From a virus, in IMG/VR virus record IMGVR_UViG_3300042893_002153, positions 1 to 50,803 of that record: a stretch of 50,803 bases of DNA. One strand, written 5' to 3'. Below the pieces are notes generated by a model. That model was not told the origin of the DNA. It was given only the letters and a program-made list of their open reading frames with translations, and ran no database searches. Shown in pieces: positions 23,262 to 31,512 of this stretch (position 1 is the first letter of the stretch; each line of letters opens with the position of its first letter). The translations under genes were made by a program, and so were the position numbers.

Positions 23262-25842
23262 TTACTATACCTACCTTTCCCAATGTATTCCTTTTCACAA
23301 CCTGTATTTGATGACCGAACTGACCGAACCTTTGTTGTTTTTTATCCAATACCCAACCCAGTTTATCTAATGCGTTTACGATTAGTTCTCGGTGGTATCG
23401 GTTGACGGTGATGTCCTTTTGTCTTAATGCTACTTGCCATAACTCTATGACACAAGTTCTGTTTGGTTCTGATGTTGCCGATTTACCCCATACTTCGTGA
23501 AGACTTAGACCACGGTCAAAATCATACGAATCCATGTATTTCAGCATCTCTTCACGCGACATCGAATACCAAGTGGTTGGTCTTTTCATCGAAAGATAAC
23601 TAGAAATAGAACCCATTAAGTCATTTTCTGCAAGGTTTGATTCATTTGACTTTTCCCACCATTCCATCTCTTCTTCCGACCATTGAAAAATGTCAAAACC
23701 AGATTTGTATAAGTGGATTGCTTCGGCGATTAGTTGGTCGCGAATTTCTTGGGTAAATTTCTTTTCGTCTTTAATATAGCATTCGTTTTGAGTAAGTCCT
23801 GCTTCCATAACCAAGAATCTTCGATTTCCTGTTCTATCTCTTAACGGAGTGGTGTCGTTTGTAGAACCACCAAAAGCAACACGGCGTTTAATTTCGACAT
23901 TGCGTCGACCATAAGACCTTCTGAACTTGTCTTCGGTTTTATCGACAAACGCTTTGATACTTTCTTGCTCGGACATATTCATACCAGCAAGTTCTTTCCA
24001 TTCATAAATCCAGATGTTTTCTAATTGCTCATAACTGTCTTTCGCTTTGTCGAAGTCAATCTTGGTGTCCGAATATAAGTGGTCGGTCGGCTTCTTAAAG
24101 TCAATGGTTGCTAGTTTCTTAAAGAACAAGGATTTACCAATACCTTGCTTACCTTTGATAATAAGTAGCAAGTCCATAGGGGCTCCTGCTCGGTATATTC
24201 TAGAAACTGCTCCGACAAGCCAATGTTTGAACGCTGCCCTTGTAAAAGGATTTAATTGAACCTTGAAGAAATCGTGAAAAAATGTTTCTAATCGCGGAGT
24301 TCCGTCCCATTTGAGAGTTTCAAAAAAGTCCAAAACCTTATTCTTTTGTATCTTATCGGCTTCAACTACCACTGAATCGTCAATCATCTTTTCGCCTTTA
24401 ATGTTATAGACCTTATCTAAATGAACGCGAATATGTGCCATATCTTTGTCTTGCAGTGCCATACCCTCAATAAAATCTCTGTGCCAAAATGGTTTGCGTT
24501 GAAAACAAATGTTTGCTCTGAATGTGTCGAAATAGAACAGGTTGCCAATCTGGTCGTCATGCTTGAAAACAATATCAAGTTTTGCTAAATTACTCTTAAC
24601 CCCGTCTAATTGAACAAGCCAAGACTTGTCTTTGGTGGGCTCAACTTGTTGTTCAGTCTTTTCTGCAGTTTGTTTTGGTTCGACGGAAGTTTTGGTTTCT
24701 TCTGTAAAATGTTCGTTAACGAAGTTTTCTTGTTGTTCTAGTCTTTGAGATAATGCTATATTTGTTTCGCTGTGTTCCACTACTTCTGGAATACCACGGC
24801 AGAACTCAATCATCTTCATAAACGAATCGGACTTCTCCAAAACGTCTTTTTCGATTTCCTTTTCAGGTGTAAATCCAGTATCGTATGAGCCAAACTTGTG
24901 GATTCTAACTAAATCAAAAGCAGAACGATAATACAGGTTGGCAGGGTCAGTTCCGTGGTGTGAATAAAAAAGAGTATCTCCAGCAAGAACAATGCCACCA
25001 CCAAAACTCTCTCCACCGACAAAGGTATATCTATTACTTCTTTCTTTCTTATAAACACTTGGTAAGAATTTATCGATTGCTTGGGAAACTGTGTAAGTGC
25101 GATTAAAGGCACCAACCAGACCTTTTGCTTTCAGTGGGTTTTTGTTTTCTAATGCGGTCTTACCGATTTGTGCTTCGTCTTGCTTCTCTGGTTTGAACCA
25201 TTGGTAAATATCGTTTCTGTCTAAGTAAGAATCTAAAACCTTATCGACATCTATGATTGCTTGCTGTTCTGTTGTCATATCCAGATTTAGTAAATCACAG
25301 ATGTATTCGCCGTCAATCGGCACCGAAGGGAAGAACATTAGTCGGTTTGCTTGGAATGTGGTTTCGTCGAATAGTCCTGGCATACTTTCGTGTTTAGAGT
25401 TTTCGATTGCGTAAGCGATGCGACGACCCAACGCTTGATATTCGTCTTCATTAACTTCTCTGGAAAGTGGGGCGATAATTCTGAATCGATTTTCGTCTGG
25501 TGAATGACTGTGTGTTGAGTGAAGAATACAATAGAAATAAATGTTCCTTTGTAAGTAGGGAAGTATGTTTGGTTTCTTTGTATCAATATCTAATGTTAAA
25601 ATTTGCCTTGTAATACGGACATTGTTGGTTCTCTTGTTGCCTTGTGTTTCTCCACCGATATAACCACCGACATCTTTGAGAGATAATTTAGTCGCTTTGT
25701 CTGCATTTACATACTCGTTATATTTTTCTTTTGTTCTCTTTACTTTGTATTTGAAAGCATTATAAATCTCTTCAATAGTTTTTTCGGTAAGGACGCCCTC
25801 CGTCGCATACCTGTTTTTAAAAGTAGTTATTTTGTATTTCAT
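23239..25842 (-). CDS. PrimPol / VapE-type primase-helicase
   Basis: An 867-residue two-part replication protein. The N-terminal domain looks like an archaeo-eukaryotic primase: metal-binding DID at 85-87 (ILTLDIDTKK), then ILHSTHSHS near 107-114 and RFRIIAPLSREV near 119-130. The C-terminal half is a virulence-associated-E helicase: Walker A GKQGIGKS at about 564-571, then the EWKELAGM, FRRSYGRR, FGGSTN and LRDRTGNRRFLV motifs typical of VapE. It should prime and unwind the phage origin and may recruit host polymerase III, since no phage polymerase is visible. The start has GGAGG upstream and overlaps the nuclease gene by 4 bases. A linker at about 375-405 is rich in E, Q, T and K. Confidence 0.9.
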   Translation of the reverse strand: MKYKITTFKNRYATEGVLTEKTIEEIYNAFKYKVKRTKEKYNEYVNADKATKLSLKDVGGYIGGETQGNKRTNNVRITRQILTLDIDTKKPNILPYLQRNIYFYCILHSTHSHSPDENRFRIIAPLSREVNEDEYQALGRRIAYAIENSKHESMPGLFDETTFQANRLMFFPSVPIDGEYICDLLNLDMTTEQQAIIDVDKVLDSYLDRNDIYQWFKPEKQDEAQIGKTALENKNPLKAKGLVGAFNRTYTVSQAIDKFLPSVYKKERSNRYTFVGGESFGGGIVLAGDTLFYSHHGTDPANLYYRSAFDLVRIHKFGSYDTGFTPEKEIEKDVLEKSDSFMKMIEFCRGIPEVVEHSETNIALSQRLEQQENFVNEHFTEETKTSVEPKQTAEKTEQQVEPTKDKSWLVQLDGVKSNLAKLDIVFKHDDQIGNLFYFDTFRANICFQRKPFWHRDFIEGMALQDKDMAHIRVHLDKVYNIKGEKMIDDSVVVEADKIQKNKVLDFFETLKWDGTPRLETFFHDFFKVQLNPFTRAAFKHWLVGAVSRIYRAGAPMDLLLIIKGKQGIGKSLFFKKLATIDFKKPTDHLYSDTKIDFDKAKDSYEQLENIWIYEWKELAGMNMSEQESIKAFVDKTEDKFRRSYGRRNVEIKRRVAFGGSTNDTTPLRDRTGNRRFLVMEAGLTQNECYIKDEKKFTQEIRDQLIAEAIHLYKSGFDIFQWSEEEMEWWEKSNESNLAENDLMGSISSYLSMKRPTTWYSMSREEMLKYMDSYDFDRGLSLHEVWGKSATSEPNRTCVIELWQVALRQKDITVNRYHRELIVNALDKLGWVLDKKQQRFGQFGHQIQVVKRNTLGKVGIVNAEDVNE

Positions 25843-26504
25843 TTTTTACCTCCTATAATCCACTTTGCTCTTGCGACACATGTTTCTTTGATTGGGCAGA
25901 ATTTACATGCTTTGTTGCTTGGGTTATACTCTAATTCGCCTTTGCTAATCTTTTCGAATACGGGTTGCTTGTCAATAAAAAAATCCAACACTTCCGACCG
26001 TGTAAGTTCTACAGTTTTCTTTTTTCCCTTTTGGTATATGTTTAGAATAAAGTGTTCCACATTGCTGTATGTCGTTGCGACCATATAAGCATAAAAATAG
26101 AGTTGCTCATTATCTTCAACTTCTACTTCTCCGTTTCCACTTTTGAGGTCAAAAATACTTGCTACTTTATCACCGACAATAAGGCAATCGATTACCACAT
26201 TGATATTGTTTTCGTAAATAAGAATTGGTTTCTTTTCTTCAATGATGATTTTTCCATTGGGTATTTTCGTTAGTTCGTCCCACACCGACTGAACATATCC
26301 ATTGATGAGGTATATTTCATACTCGTTTATTTTGTGTTCAGAAATAAAGTCATATACTTCTTTGTTGCTTAAAATCATTTCGGCTAGTTCGTGAAGAATA
26401 GAACCTCGAACAGTTTGTGGTGTTTCTATAAATGCCACATCAAAATCTAAAGATTTGGTGCAGTTAAGAAAACGATGTGCCTTACTGGGTGATAGTTTAT
26501 ACAT
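25839..26504 (-). CDS. Cas4/RecB-like PD-(D/E)XK exonuclease (DUF2800-like)
   Basis: A 221-residue nuclease. Motifs: GSILHELAEM (H38), VVIDCLIVG (D106), FDLKSG (D119, K121) and NEQLYFYAY (Q134). Cysteines at 15, 200, 203 and 209 are placed as in Cas4/AddB-type enzymes, which hold an iron-sulphur cluster that clamps the nuclease domain. Phage relatives (DUF2800 group) are usually paired with a single-strand annealing protein, and here the Sak3-like gene is immediately upstream in the operon. Likely role: 5'-3' resection of duplex ends to feed recombination. The start is a clean ATG 7 bases after the annealase gene. Confidence 0.88.
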   Translation of the reverse strand: MYKLSPSKAHRFLNCTKSLDFDVAFIETPQTVRGSILHELAEMILSNKEVYDFISEHKINEYEIYLINGYVQSVWDELTKIPNGKIIIEEKKPILIYENNINVVIDCLIVGDKVASIFDLKSGNGEVEVEDNEQLYFYAYMVATTYSNVEHFILNIYQKGKKKTVELTRSEVLDFFIDKQPVFEKISKGELEYNPSNKACKFCPIKETCVARAKWIIGGKK

Positions 26505-26511
26505 ACAACTG

Positions 26512-27270
26512 TTAGTTCTTAATCGAGTTGAATAATTCTAACACTTGTTCGTCATTTAAGTCAGATATTTTCTTTGCAGTCTTCTTTGATAAAAAGTCGC
26601 GAATAGTTTCCGAGGTTGCCTTACCACCAGATAAGAATTGCTTTTTAATTTCGTTTTCCATATCGACACGATTAGCACTTGGTTCTGGTTTAACTTCGGG
26701 TTTAACTTCGGGTTTCACTTGGACTTTCGGTTCAACCTTTTCTACTTTTGGTTGAGAAATAGGTTTTGACGGAAGTTGTGGAGTGGTTTCTTCTTCGAAT
26801 TGTAAATCGCCATCTTCGAACAACTTAAAACCGATACCACTGATAATCGCAATCGCTTTTACTTTGCCTCTTTGAATCGCCTTATTCACATCATTCTGAG
26901 TCCATTGTAATAGCGCACGACCACTCGAATCTTGTAGTGGGTATTTTTCAATATGAGTTTGACCTTGCCACTCGACTTTGATGTTGATGAAGAAAGAAAA
27001 ATTGTGATGATTCAGTAAAACACCATTAGTATCAATTTCTTCTTTGCTTAACACACGGTCGCCCTCAACGATAGTTCCTCGTTCTGACTTTAAGATTTCG
27101 ATTTTGCCATCTTGTAATCTAAAAATGCGTTCAACAGTCGCCCAAGGCAAATAACTGATGTTCGTTCGGTTTCCGTAGTTTAACTTCTTTAAGAAAGACG
27201 CTAAATCTTCTGTATCACCTTCGCCTTTGTAATTCTTAATCCAAAAATCTTTCCAATTTGTTTGTTCCAT
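26512..27270 (-). CDS. Single-strand annealing protein, Sak3/DUF1071 type
   Basis: A 252-residue recombinase-like protein. The core at about residues 37-155 carries the family pattern: TNISYLPWATVERIF near the N-terminus, a central beta region, then QRGKVKAIAIISGIGFKLFEDGDL. The sequence after about 160 is a proline/lysine/valine-rich linker (repeated KPEV units) and a charged helical tail (MENEIKKQFL, FLSKKTAKKISDL) that could bind SSB or DNA. It should anneal complementary strands during replication-linked recombination together with the nuclease encoded next. It starts one base after the preceding gene's stop. Confidence 0.85.
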   Translation of the reverse strand: MEQTNWKDFWIKNYKGEGDTEDLASFLKKLNYGNRTNISYLPWATVERIFRLQDGKIEILKSERGTIVEGDRVLSKEEIDTNGVLLNHHNFSFFINIKVEWQGQTHIEKYPLQDSSGRALLQWTQNDVNKAIQRGKVKAIAIISGIGFKLFEDGDLQFEEETTPQLPSKPISQPKVEKVEPKVQVKPEVKPEVKPEPSANRVDMENEIKKQFLSGGKATSETIRDFLSKKTAKKISDLNDEQVLELFNSIKN

Positions 27271-27271
27271 A

Positions 27272-27634
27272 TTATTTAATCCTTATACTTTCTTTTGATA
27301 TTTTTTCGACATAGTTGCTCGGTTCCGATAAGATTTTTTCTTGAACGGAAATATCGAACTCTTCTAACTTCTTCTTTCGCTTTTCGAGGATTTCAGTTTC
27401 CACACCAGCGATTTCAAGAATTTCGTAGCATTCATCTGTTAAGGTAATGCTTTTTCGACCTGCAGTAATTTTAATTCGTTCGTCTTTTTTTAAGTCAGTG
27501 TTAGAAAAAATAAGTAATTCTAAGGCACTCAACTTTTCATCTAACTCTTTGTTTAACTTTTTTAATTTTACAAATTCTCCGACTAAATCAATTTGCTCGA
27601 AGTTTGAATCAAATTCGTTTTGTTTTTGAGACAT
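27272..27634 (-). CDS. Coiled-coil hypothetical protein
   Basis: A 120-residue, strongly charged protein. Residues 15-50 form a heptad-like helix (VKLKKLNKELDEKLSALE), followed by a short beta segment (IKITAGRKSITLTDE) and a second helix (ETEILEKRKKKLEEF). It resembles in layout small phage recombination helpers encoded beside annealases, but I cannot name a family. AAAAGG precedes the start at 27634, and the stop is one base before the annealase start. The spacer upstream carries two hairpins. Confidence 0.7.
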   Translation of the reverse strand: MSQKQNEFDSNFEQIDLVGEFVKLKKLNKELDEKLSALELLIFSNTDLKKDERIKITAGRKSITLTDECYEILEIAGVETEILEKRKKKLEEFDISVQEKILSEPSNYVEKISKESIRIK

Positions 27635-27725
27635 AATTTTTTCCTTTTTAGTGGAGAACCCTCATGAATCTAGGGGGAAACATTAAGAGGGTTTTACGGT
27701 TGCTTAGACCAACCACATATTTTTA
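27635..27725 (-). other. Structured spacer between ssb and the recombination genes
   Basis: In this 91-base non-coding gap, the - strand can form two consecutive hairpins. The first is GGTTG with CAACC (loop of 7). The second is AACCCTC with GAGGGTT, extended by ATG/CAT across a TTA bulge and enclosing a C-rich loop. GTGG and CCAC at the outer edges could close the whole unit. No T run follows, so it is not a standard terminator. It could be a processing or stability element at the end of the ssb message, or a regulatory leader for the next genes. Confidence 0.4.
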
Positions 27726-28241
27726 TTAGAACGGCAAGTCTTCGTCTTTGACTTCTATTCTAGCAACATTGTCGCCTTTGAAAAGGTCGTTGTTATAACC
27801 ACCTTCTGATTTGCGATTAGCGATTGCTCGAACAACACTTAGATAAACCTTGCCATCTTTGGTCGGCGTGAGATGGACTTCAATAGAATAAATAAAACCT
27901 CTCACGTCTAAATCTGGGACTGTTTCGGTTGAGTTGATATTACGGAAGAATTTTACTCTGCCATTAACTTTGAGTGAAGTGCCGTAAGTAGGGTGTTCTT
28001 CCCATTTAGGATACTGACCGCTAAACACAGTGTCTTCTACCTTGCCAAGTTGCTTGACTGCTTCTTTAAGTGTCGCTTTCGCTTCCTTGACATTCAGAAA
28101 CTTGAACGAACCGAAGTATCTTTCTTTCTTGGTCTTCTCATCTACGAACGGCACTAAAAGGTGCTTCTCGTTGTTGGTAAAAACATCGTCAATGCGAATG
28201 CTTATTACCCCTTTGTCTGATTTGATTATTTTATTTGGCAT
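27726..28241 (-). CDS. ssb: Single-stranded DNA-binding protein
   Basis: A 171-residue protein ending in an acidic tail with the SSB signature (EVKDEDLPF, compare DDDIPF in bacterial SSB), which recruits replication and repair partners. The body is beta-rich with aromatic residues in strand-like segments (YFGSFKFLNV, VKFFRN, RGFIYSIEVHL) compatible with an OB fold, although the primary sequence is not that of Escherichia coli SSB. It is the first gene of a transcription unit with its own promoter and dyad operator, and is followed by annealase, nuclease and primase-helicase genes. The start has AAAGGAGG. The fold assignment is inferred from tail and context. Confidence 0.8.
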   Translation of the reverse strand: MPNKIIKSDKGVISIRIDDVFTNNEKHLLVPFVDEKTKKERYFGSFKFLNVKEAKATLKEAVKQLGKVEDTVFSGQYPKWEEHPTYGTSLKVNGRVKFFRNINSTETVPDLDVRGFIYSIEVHLTPTKDGKVYLSVVRAIANRKSEGGYNNDLFKGDNVARIEVKDEDLPF

Positions 28242-28245
28242 AATC

Positions 28246-28319
28246 TTGCCTCCTTTACATACATCATAGCATATTAAGATAACAATATCTTACGAAACGA
28301 TTTTTATTTTTCTTTTTCT
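28246..28319 (-). promoter_or_regulatory. Early promoter/operator of the ssb operon
   Basis: Reading the - strand: an A-rich block (AGAAAAAGAAAAATAAAAAT, 28319-28300), then the perfect dyad TAAGATA-N4-TATCTTA (28292-28275), then an extended -10, TGCTATGAT, about four bases downstream of the dyad, and AAAGGAGG before the ATG at 28241. The dyad therefore covers the -35/spacer region, where a bound regulator would block or recruit RNA polymerase. The A-rich block may serve as an UP element. Confidence 0.6.
28275..28292. promoter_or_regulatory. 18-bp dyad operator, perfect copy
   Basis: TAAGATA ACAA TATCTTA is a perfect inverted repeat with 7-base arms and a 4-base spacer. Related 18-base dyads occur at 37466-37483, 37636-37653, 37744-37761 and, with one degraded arm, at 37389-37406. 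Spacing is the same in all, as expected for a dimeric DNA-binding protein. Confidence 0.6.
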
Positions 28320-28337
28320 AATAGAGTTACCACCTTT

Positions 28338-28868
28338 CTAAAACACAACTCGGCTTGGCAGGTCATCACGCAGGAAGTTTGGGCTTACTGGCGAAATCCA
28401 TTCTGGGACATCACGACCAGTCCAAGCAAAGAGTTTTCCTTTCTCACCAAAATAGTATTGACGATACGCTGTAATAGCGTTTTGGTGCTTGTAAGTATCA
28501 GGCATTGCCTGTGCGAATGGAGTCAATGGCGAATCGGGGATTTGTTCGGGTTTGACTATAAGGTGACGAACTAGATTGATTGAAGAGTGGTTCTTGCCAT
28601 AACGATAGTGATACTCTTCTAACAACCCTTGAAACAATTCGAACAACCAGAAGTAGTTTGCAGATGTTTGCCTTGCCCAGACGGTGCAGGGGTGGTTCTG
28701 GTATGCTTTTTTATAAATGCTCTCGTTGTTTTGTTGCTTCTCGTTTCCACTCAGTCGGTGTGCTGTTGATAACATTTGCGCTGACTCTAATATCATCTTG
28801 ACTACATGTTTGTTTGTGTGTTGTTGGGCAGCAACTTTGGGGTTGGCGTCCAATACAAAGATATTCAT
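28338..28868 (-). CDS. Conserved phage protein (MNIFVLD..P..AA..H..KHVVKM family)
   Basis: A 176-residue protein. The N-terminus MNIFVLDANPKVAAQQHTNK followed by HVVKMILESAQML is a pattern I recognise from many unrelated tailed phages, where the gene is uncharacterised or loosely labelled pyrimidine-dimer glycosylase. Other conserved-looking elements are NHPCTVWAR, NYFWLFELF.GLLEEY and the C-terminal YRQYYFGEKGKLFAWTGRDVPEWI. Histidines and the KHVVKM lysine could be catalytic, as in glycosylase/lyases, but this is unproven. It overlaps the preceding gene by 4 bases. DNA repair or modification is a reasonable guess at best. Confidence 0.75.
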   Translation of the reverse strand: MNIFVLDANPKVAAQQHTNKHVVKMILESAQMLSTAHRLSGNEKQQNNESIYKKAYQNHPCTVWARQTSANYFWLFELFQGLLEEYHYRYGKNHSSINLVRHLIVKPEQIPDSPLTPFAQAMPDTYKHQNAITAYRQYYFGEKGKLFAWTGRDVPEWISPVSPNFLRDDLPSRVVF

Positions 28869-29188
28869 TTGAGAACCCCTTTCTTTAGCACAACTACATT
28901 GCCTTGTATTTGAAGTCCTGTGATTACATAAAACAAAATGTTTTCAGGCAGGTTTTCTATGGCACCACTCTCGTTAACGATAATGTCGAAGTTTGTGTCT
29001 TCTGGATAATATACTAACTCAATATAACCATTTACTTTCTTTTGTAAGTCTTGTAGTTTTGGTTTACTGCGAATGACTTTTACATCAAAATTAGTTCCTA
29101 CAAAAAATCCCAATGCGTTTGGGTTTCCCCTCAACAACTTAAAGTATTTTGATAACGAATTTTTATAATCGACTTCTCTTTTATTCAT
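28865..29188 (-). CDS. DUF3846-like small protein
   Basis: A 107-residue protein. The pattern LQDLQKKVNGYIELV ... FDIIVNESG ... NILFYVITGLQIQGNVVVLKKG closely follows the DUF3846 layout (core: quasi-identical GYIE, NEEG and GDV elements), a small domain common in phages and mobile elements of low-GC bacteria. Its function is unknown. The first about 35 residues are a helical extension. The gene is preceded by an extended -10 promoter in the short gap after the helicase gene and overlaps the next gene by 4 bases. Confidence 0.72.
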   Translation of the reverse strand: MNKREVDYKNSLSKYFKLLRGNPNALGFFVGTNFDVKVIRSKPKLQDLQKKVNGYIELVYYPEDTNFDIIVNESGAIENLPENILFYVITGLQIQGNVVVLKKGVLK

Positions 29189-29213
29189 AAAAAATGTTTC
29201 TCCCTTTGTTATT

Positions 29214-29222
29214 ATTATAACA
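29214..29222 (-). promoter_or_regulatory. Extended -10 promoter upstream of the DUF3846-like gene
   Basis: On the - strand TGTTATAAT lies in the 36-base gap between the helicase stop (29225) and the next start (29188), followed by AAAGGGAG before the ATG. No strong -35 hexamer is visible inside the end of the helicase gene. It would allow expression of the two small downstream genes independently of the helicase. Confidence 0.45.
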
Positions 29223-29224
29223 TT

Positions 29225-30601
29225 TTAATAAGCGTCTTCATTTTTATTTTGCGTATATGATAGAAAATCATCAATCGTTTTAGTTTTTTTAACTATAACT
29301 TCATACACATAAAAATCGTAAGTTTTCTCGGCGAGTAAATAGTATATGTCTACATCTTTCGTCTGCCCTCTGCGATATAATCTTGCGTTTGCTTGACTAT
29401 AACTTTCAGCACTCCATACTAACCCATACCATATAATTGTGTGTCCTCCGTCTTGAAGATTTAATCCGTATTTTTCTGAGAATGGCGACAAAATTAGAAT
29501 TGGAATACGACCTTGGTTCCACGCATCTATATCTTCTTTTTTTTCAAGTAGTTGAGAACCCCTTAGTTTTTCCAATAAGTATCTTTTGTCTTCTTCAAAA
29601 TTATAAAAGATGATTACATTGTCTTTGGTCTTAGACAATATCTCTTTTAACTTATCGAATTTGTAAGTGTTGAAGCGATACGCTTTTTTCTGGTTGTCGT
29701 ATACGAACCCATTAGATAGTTGTAATGCTTTGTTAATCATAGTCGCTTGGTTTGAAGCAGTTATAGTCGTCAATCCATTTGTTTCTAAAATGAAGTCTTG
29801 TTTCAGTTTCTTAAATCGTTCTCTGTCGCTTTCGCAAAACACTATCTGTTCTTTCTGTTCAATCTGCATGGTAAGTTGTTTTGTGATGGACTTCGTTCTA
29901 ATCAAGGCAATTAACTTATCATACATTTCGTAGTGGATTAACCAACGAAATTTGTTCCAAGGTTGCGTAAAGCAGAAATCGTTTCGATATTGAGTAAGCG
30001 ACTTATCGTATAATTCGAGTAAAAATAAAAGATAATAAAGTTCATCTCCGTTTGTATAATAAAAACTTTCTCTTTTGATATTTGAAAAAGGCGTTCCACT
30101 TAATAAGAAAAGTTGTTTTCCGTTTGTTATCTTTTTAAGTGCTTTGTATCTTGCCGACTTTGGCGATTTGAATTGCGAACACTCATCTACTATTACGAGG
30201 TCATAGGAAGGAGAGTGAAGGTTGGGTAAGAATTGAGAACCAGAACCTTTTTTTACTTTCCTTCCATACAACCATTCGGTCAGTGAAGATGAAATGATGT
30301 GAATACAGAACTCGCCTGTTTTGTCTAAAATCTCAACACGCTGGGCTTCGGTGCCTTCGACAAGCGACACTATATCTGCCATATAGTTAAAGTTTTTCCA
30401 CTTTTTAATTTCGTTTTGCCAAGTGGACAGACTTACTTTCTTTGGGGTGATAATTAAAATCTTTTTTACACCATCAAAAAACTTTTGGTCAGCAAGTGCT
30501 AATAGTAAAGATGTCTTGCCGACACCCATGTCCAAAAAAACACCAAATCGTTTTTGGTCTTTAATTGTTTCTAAAAAATTGTTTTCATCTTTCCAAATCA
30601 T
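29225..30601 (-). CDS. SF2 (SNF2-like) DNA helicase/translocase
   Basis: A 458-residue ATPase. Motif I is FLDMGVGKTSLLLAL (Walker A at 26-30), motif II VIVDECSQF (DECS at 139-142), motif III LLSGTPFSN (167-174), motif V region HTIIWYGLVWSAE, and motif VI SQANARLYRRGQ (ends about 413). The DECS box and the Q.N.R..R.GQ motif place it with compact phage SNF2-like translocases that remodel DNA or displace proteins. It is close to the minimal two-RecA-domain size with no accessory domains. The start overlaps the upstream gene by 17 bases. Likely role: replication fork or recombination support. Confidence 0.9.
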   Translation of the reverse strand: MIWKDENNFLETIKDQKRFGVFLDMGVGKTSLLLALADQKFFDGVKKILIITPKKVSLSTWQNEIKKWKNFNYMADIVSLVEGTEAQRVEILDKTGEFCIHIISSSLTEWLYGRKVKKGSGSQFLPNLHSPSYDLVIVDECSQFKSPKSARYKALKKITNGKQLFLLSGTPFSNIKRESFYYTNGDELYYLLFLLELYDKSLTQYRNDFCFTQPWNKFRWLIHYEMYDKLIALIRTKSITKQLTMQIEQKEQIVFCESDRERFKKLKQDFILETNGLTTITASNQATMINKALQLSNGFVYDNQKKAYRFNTYKFDKLKEILSKTKDNVIIFYNFEEDKRYLLEKLRGSQLLEKKEDIDAWNQGRIPILILSPFSEKYGLNLQDGGHTIIWYGLVWSAESYSQANARLYRRGQTKDVDIYYLLAEKTYDFYVYEVIVKKTKTIDDFLSYTQNKNEDAY

Positions 30602-31052
30602 ATTTTAATGTTGTATAAGGTTCGTCTTTGATATTATACTTTTTTAACCTTTCGTTGTAAGTGTTCATCATTTCTTCGTATGTGCTGTCTTCATACCCAA
30701 CTGTAATCCCAACAGAAATTGCTGCTTTTTTATTCTTGGACTTGTTTTTAATATGAAGATACAAAGAATAGTGGAATGCTTTTTCTTCTGGCACTTTTTT
30801 TATTTTTTCAGTTAAGTGATGTGGAAACACTCTTGTAAATAAGAAATCCTTAAACTCTTTTTCTTGACTTACTCTTATCATAAAATCTTTAATTGCTTTA
30901 TCGAATTTTTTATAATTTTCATAAAAATCATTTATCTCTTTTAAGAAATACGCCTTTAACTTTTTGGGTTCTTCGGTTGTTGAAAAAGAAACAATCTGAG
31001 AAATGCTTTTTGTGGTTATTGTAATTGTAAAACTTTCAGCAACTTCACTCAT
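30585..31052 (-). CDS. Hypothetical protein upstream of helicase
   Basis: A 155-residue protein with a beta-like N-terminus (FTITITTKSISQIVSF), a long lysine/phenylalanine-rich helical middle (about 30-95), and a second beta-like segment (KAAISVGITVGYEDS). The strand-helix-strand layout may be a small regulatory or binding domain, but no motif is diagnostic. Its 3' end overlaps the helicase start by 17 bases, so the two are probably translationally coupled. I do not recognise a family. Confidence 0.65.
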   Translation of the reverse strand: MSEVAESFTITITTKSISQIVSFSTTEEPKKLKAYFLKEINDFYENYKKFDKAIKDFMIRVSQEKEFKDFLFTRVFPHHLTEKIKKVPEEKAFHYSLYLHIKNKSKNKKAAISVGITVGYEDSTYEEMMNTYNERLKKYNIKDEPYTTLKYDLER

Positions 31053-31057
31053 ATATG

Positions 31058-31285
31058 TCAGTTATTGCCTTTCATTTTGTCTTCGTCGACTTCTACTTCT
31101 TCTGCATAGGAAATTTCGCCCCGAGCATCAAAGCCGTTTCTGTGGCGTGTTTTCTTTTTTCTAAACTCATCATAAATTTCTTCAAGGATTTTGTCGAGTA
31201 AATTTTCTAACACATACTCTGGCGTATCGTCATCACACTCTAAATCAAAAGACCAGTTTATATCATGAGTTTTCGGTTGTTTCAT
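31058..31285 (-). CDS. Small acidic hypothetical protein
   Basis: A 75-residue protein rich in D and E at both ends with a basic patch in the middle (FRKKKTRHRNGF). The start at 31285 follows AAGGAG and lies 23 bases inside the preceding gene. The N-terminal part (INWSFDLECDDDTPEYVLENLLDKI) looks like a strand followed by a helix, a pattern seen in small phage regulators and anti-host proteins, but nothing specific can be named. Acidic DNA-mimic behaviour is possible in principle. Confidence 0.6.
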   Translation of the reverse strand: MKQPKTHDINWSFDLECDDDTPEYVLENLLDKILEEIYDEFRKKKTRHRNGFDARGEISYAEEVEVDEDKMKGNN

Positions 31286-31511
31286 TTTGAGTTTCTCCTT
31301 GCTCTTGTTCTTCTACAATTTCTCTAACTTTTGGTTTTTTGGTTTGTTTCTTATAACCGATAACAGCAGAGTATAATTGGTTAGTATCTACATTAACGAA
31401 AAAACCAAATTCTTCTTCGGCAAACGCTTTTGCTTCTTTTCGGTTTTTAGCAGGAATAATCATTGATATTTCAAATGTCCCTATAATCTCAAATGCTTTT
31501 TCTTTTTTCAT
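31263..31511 (-). CDS. Small hypothetical protein
   Basis: An 82-residue product if translation starts at the ATG at 31511, one base after the stop of the upstream DUF4314-like gene. A longer frame to 31646 exists, but its extra 45 residues overlap the well-supported upstream gene and look like a shadow. The core (FEIIGTFEISMIIPAKNRKEAKAFAEEEFGFFVNVD) resembles a beta-alpha-beta unit, and the tail is a low-complexity E/Q/T/N stretch. No function recognised. Confidence 0.62.
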   Translation of the reverse strand: MKKEKAFEIIGTFEISMIIPAKNRKEAKAFAEEEFGFFVNVDTNQLYSAVIGYKKQTKKPKVREIVEEQEQGETQNETTENS

Positions 31512-31512
31512 A

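Noticed and set aside
27640-27715. tRNA-like fold between ssb and the next gene
   Set aside because: Acceptor-like GTGG/CCAC ends exist, but there is no TTCRA-type T loop and no plausible anticodon arm.
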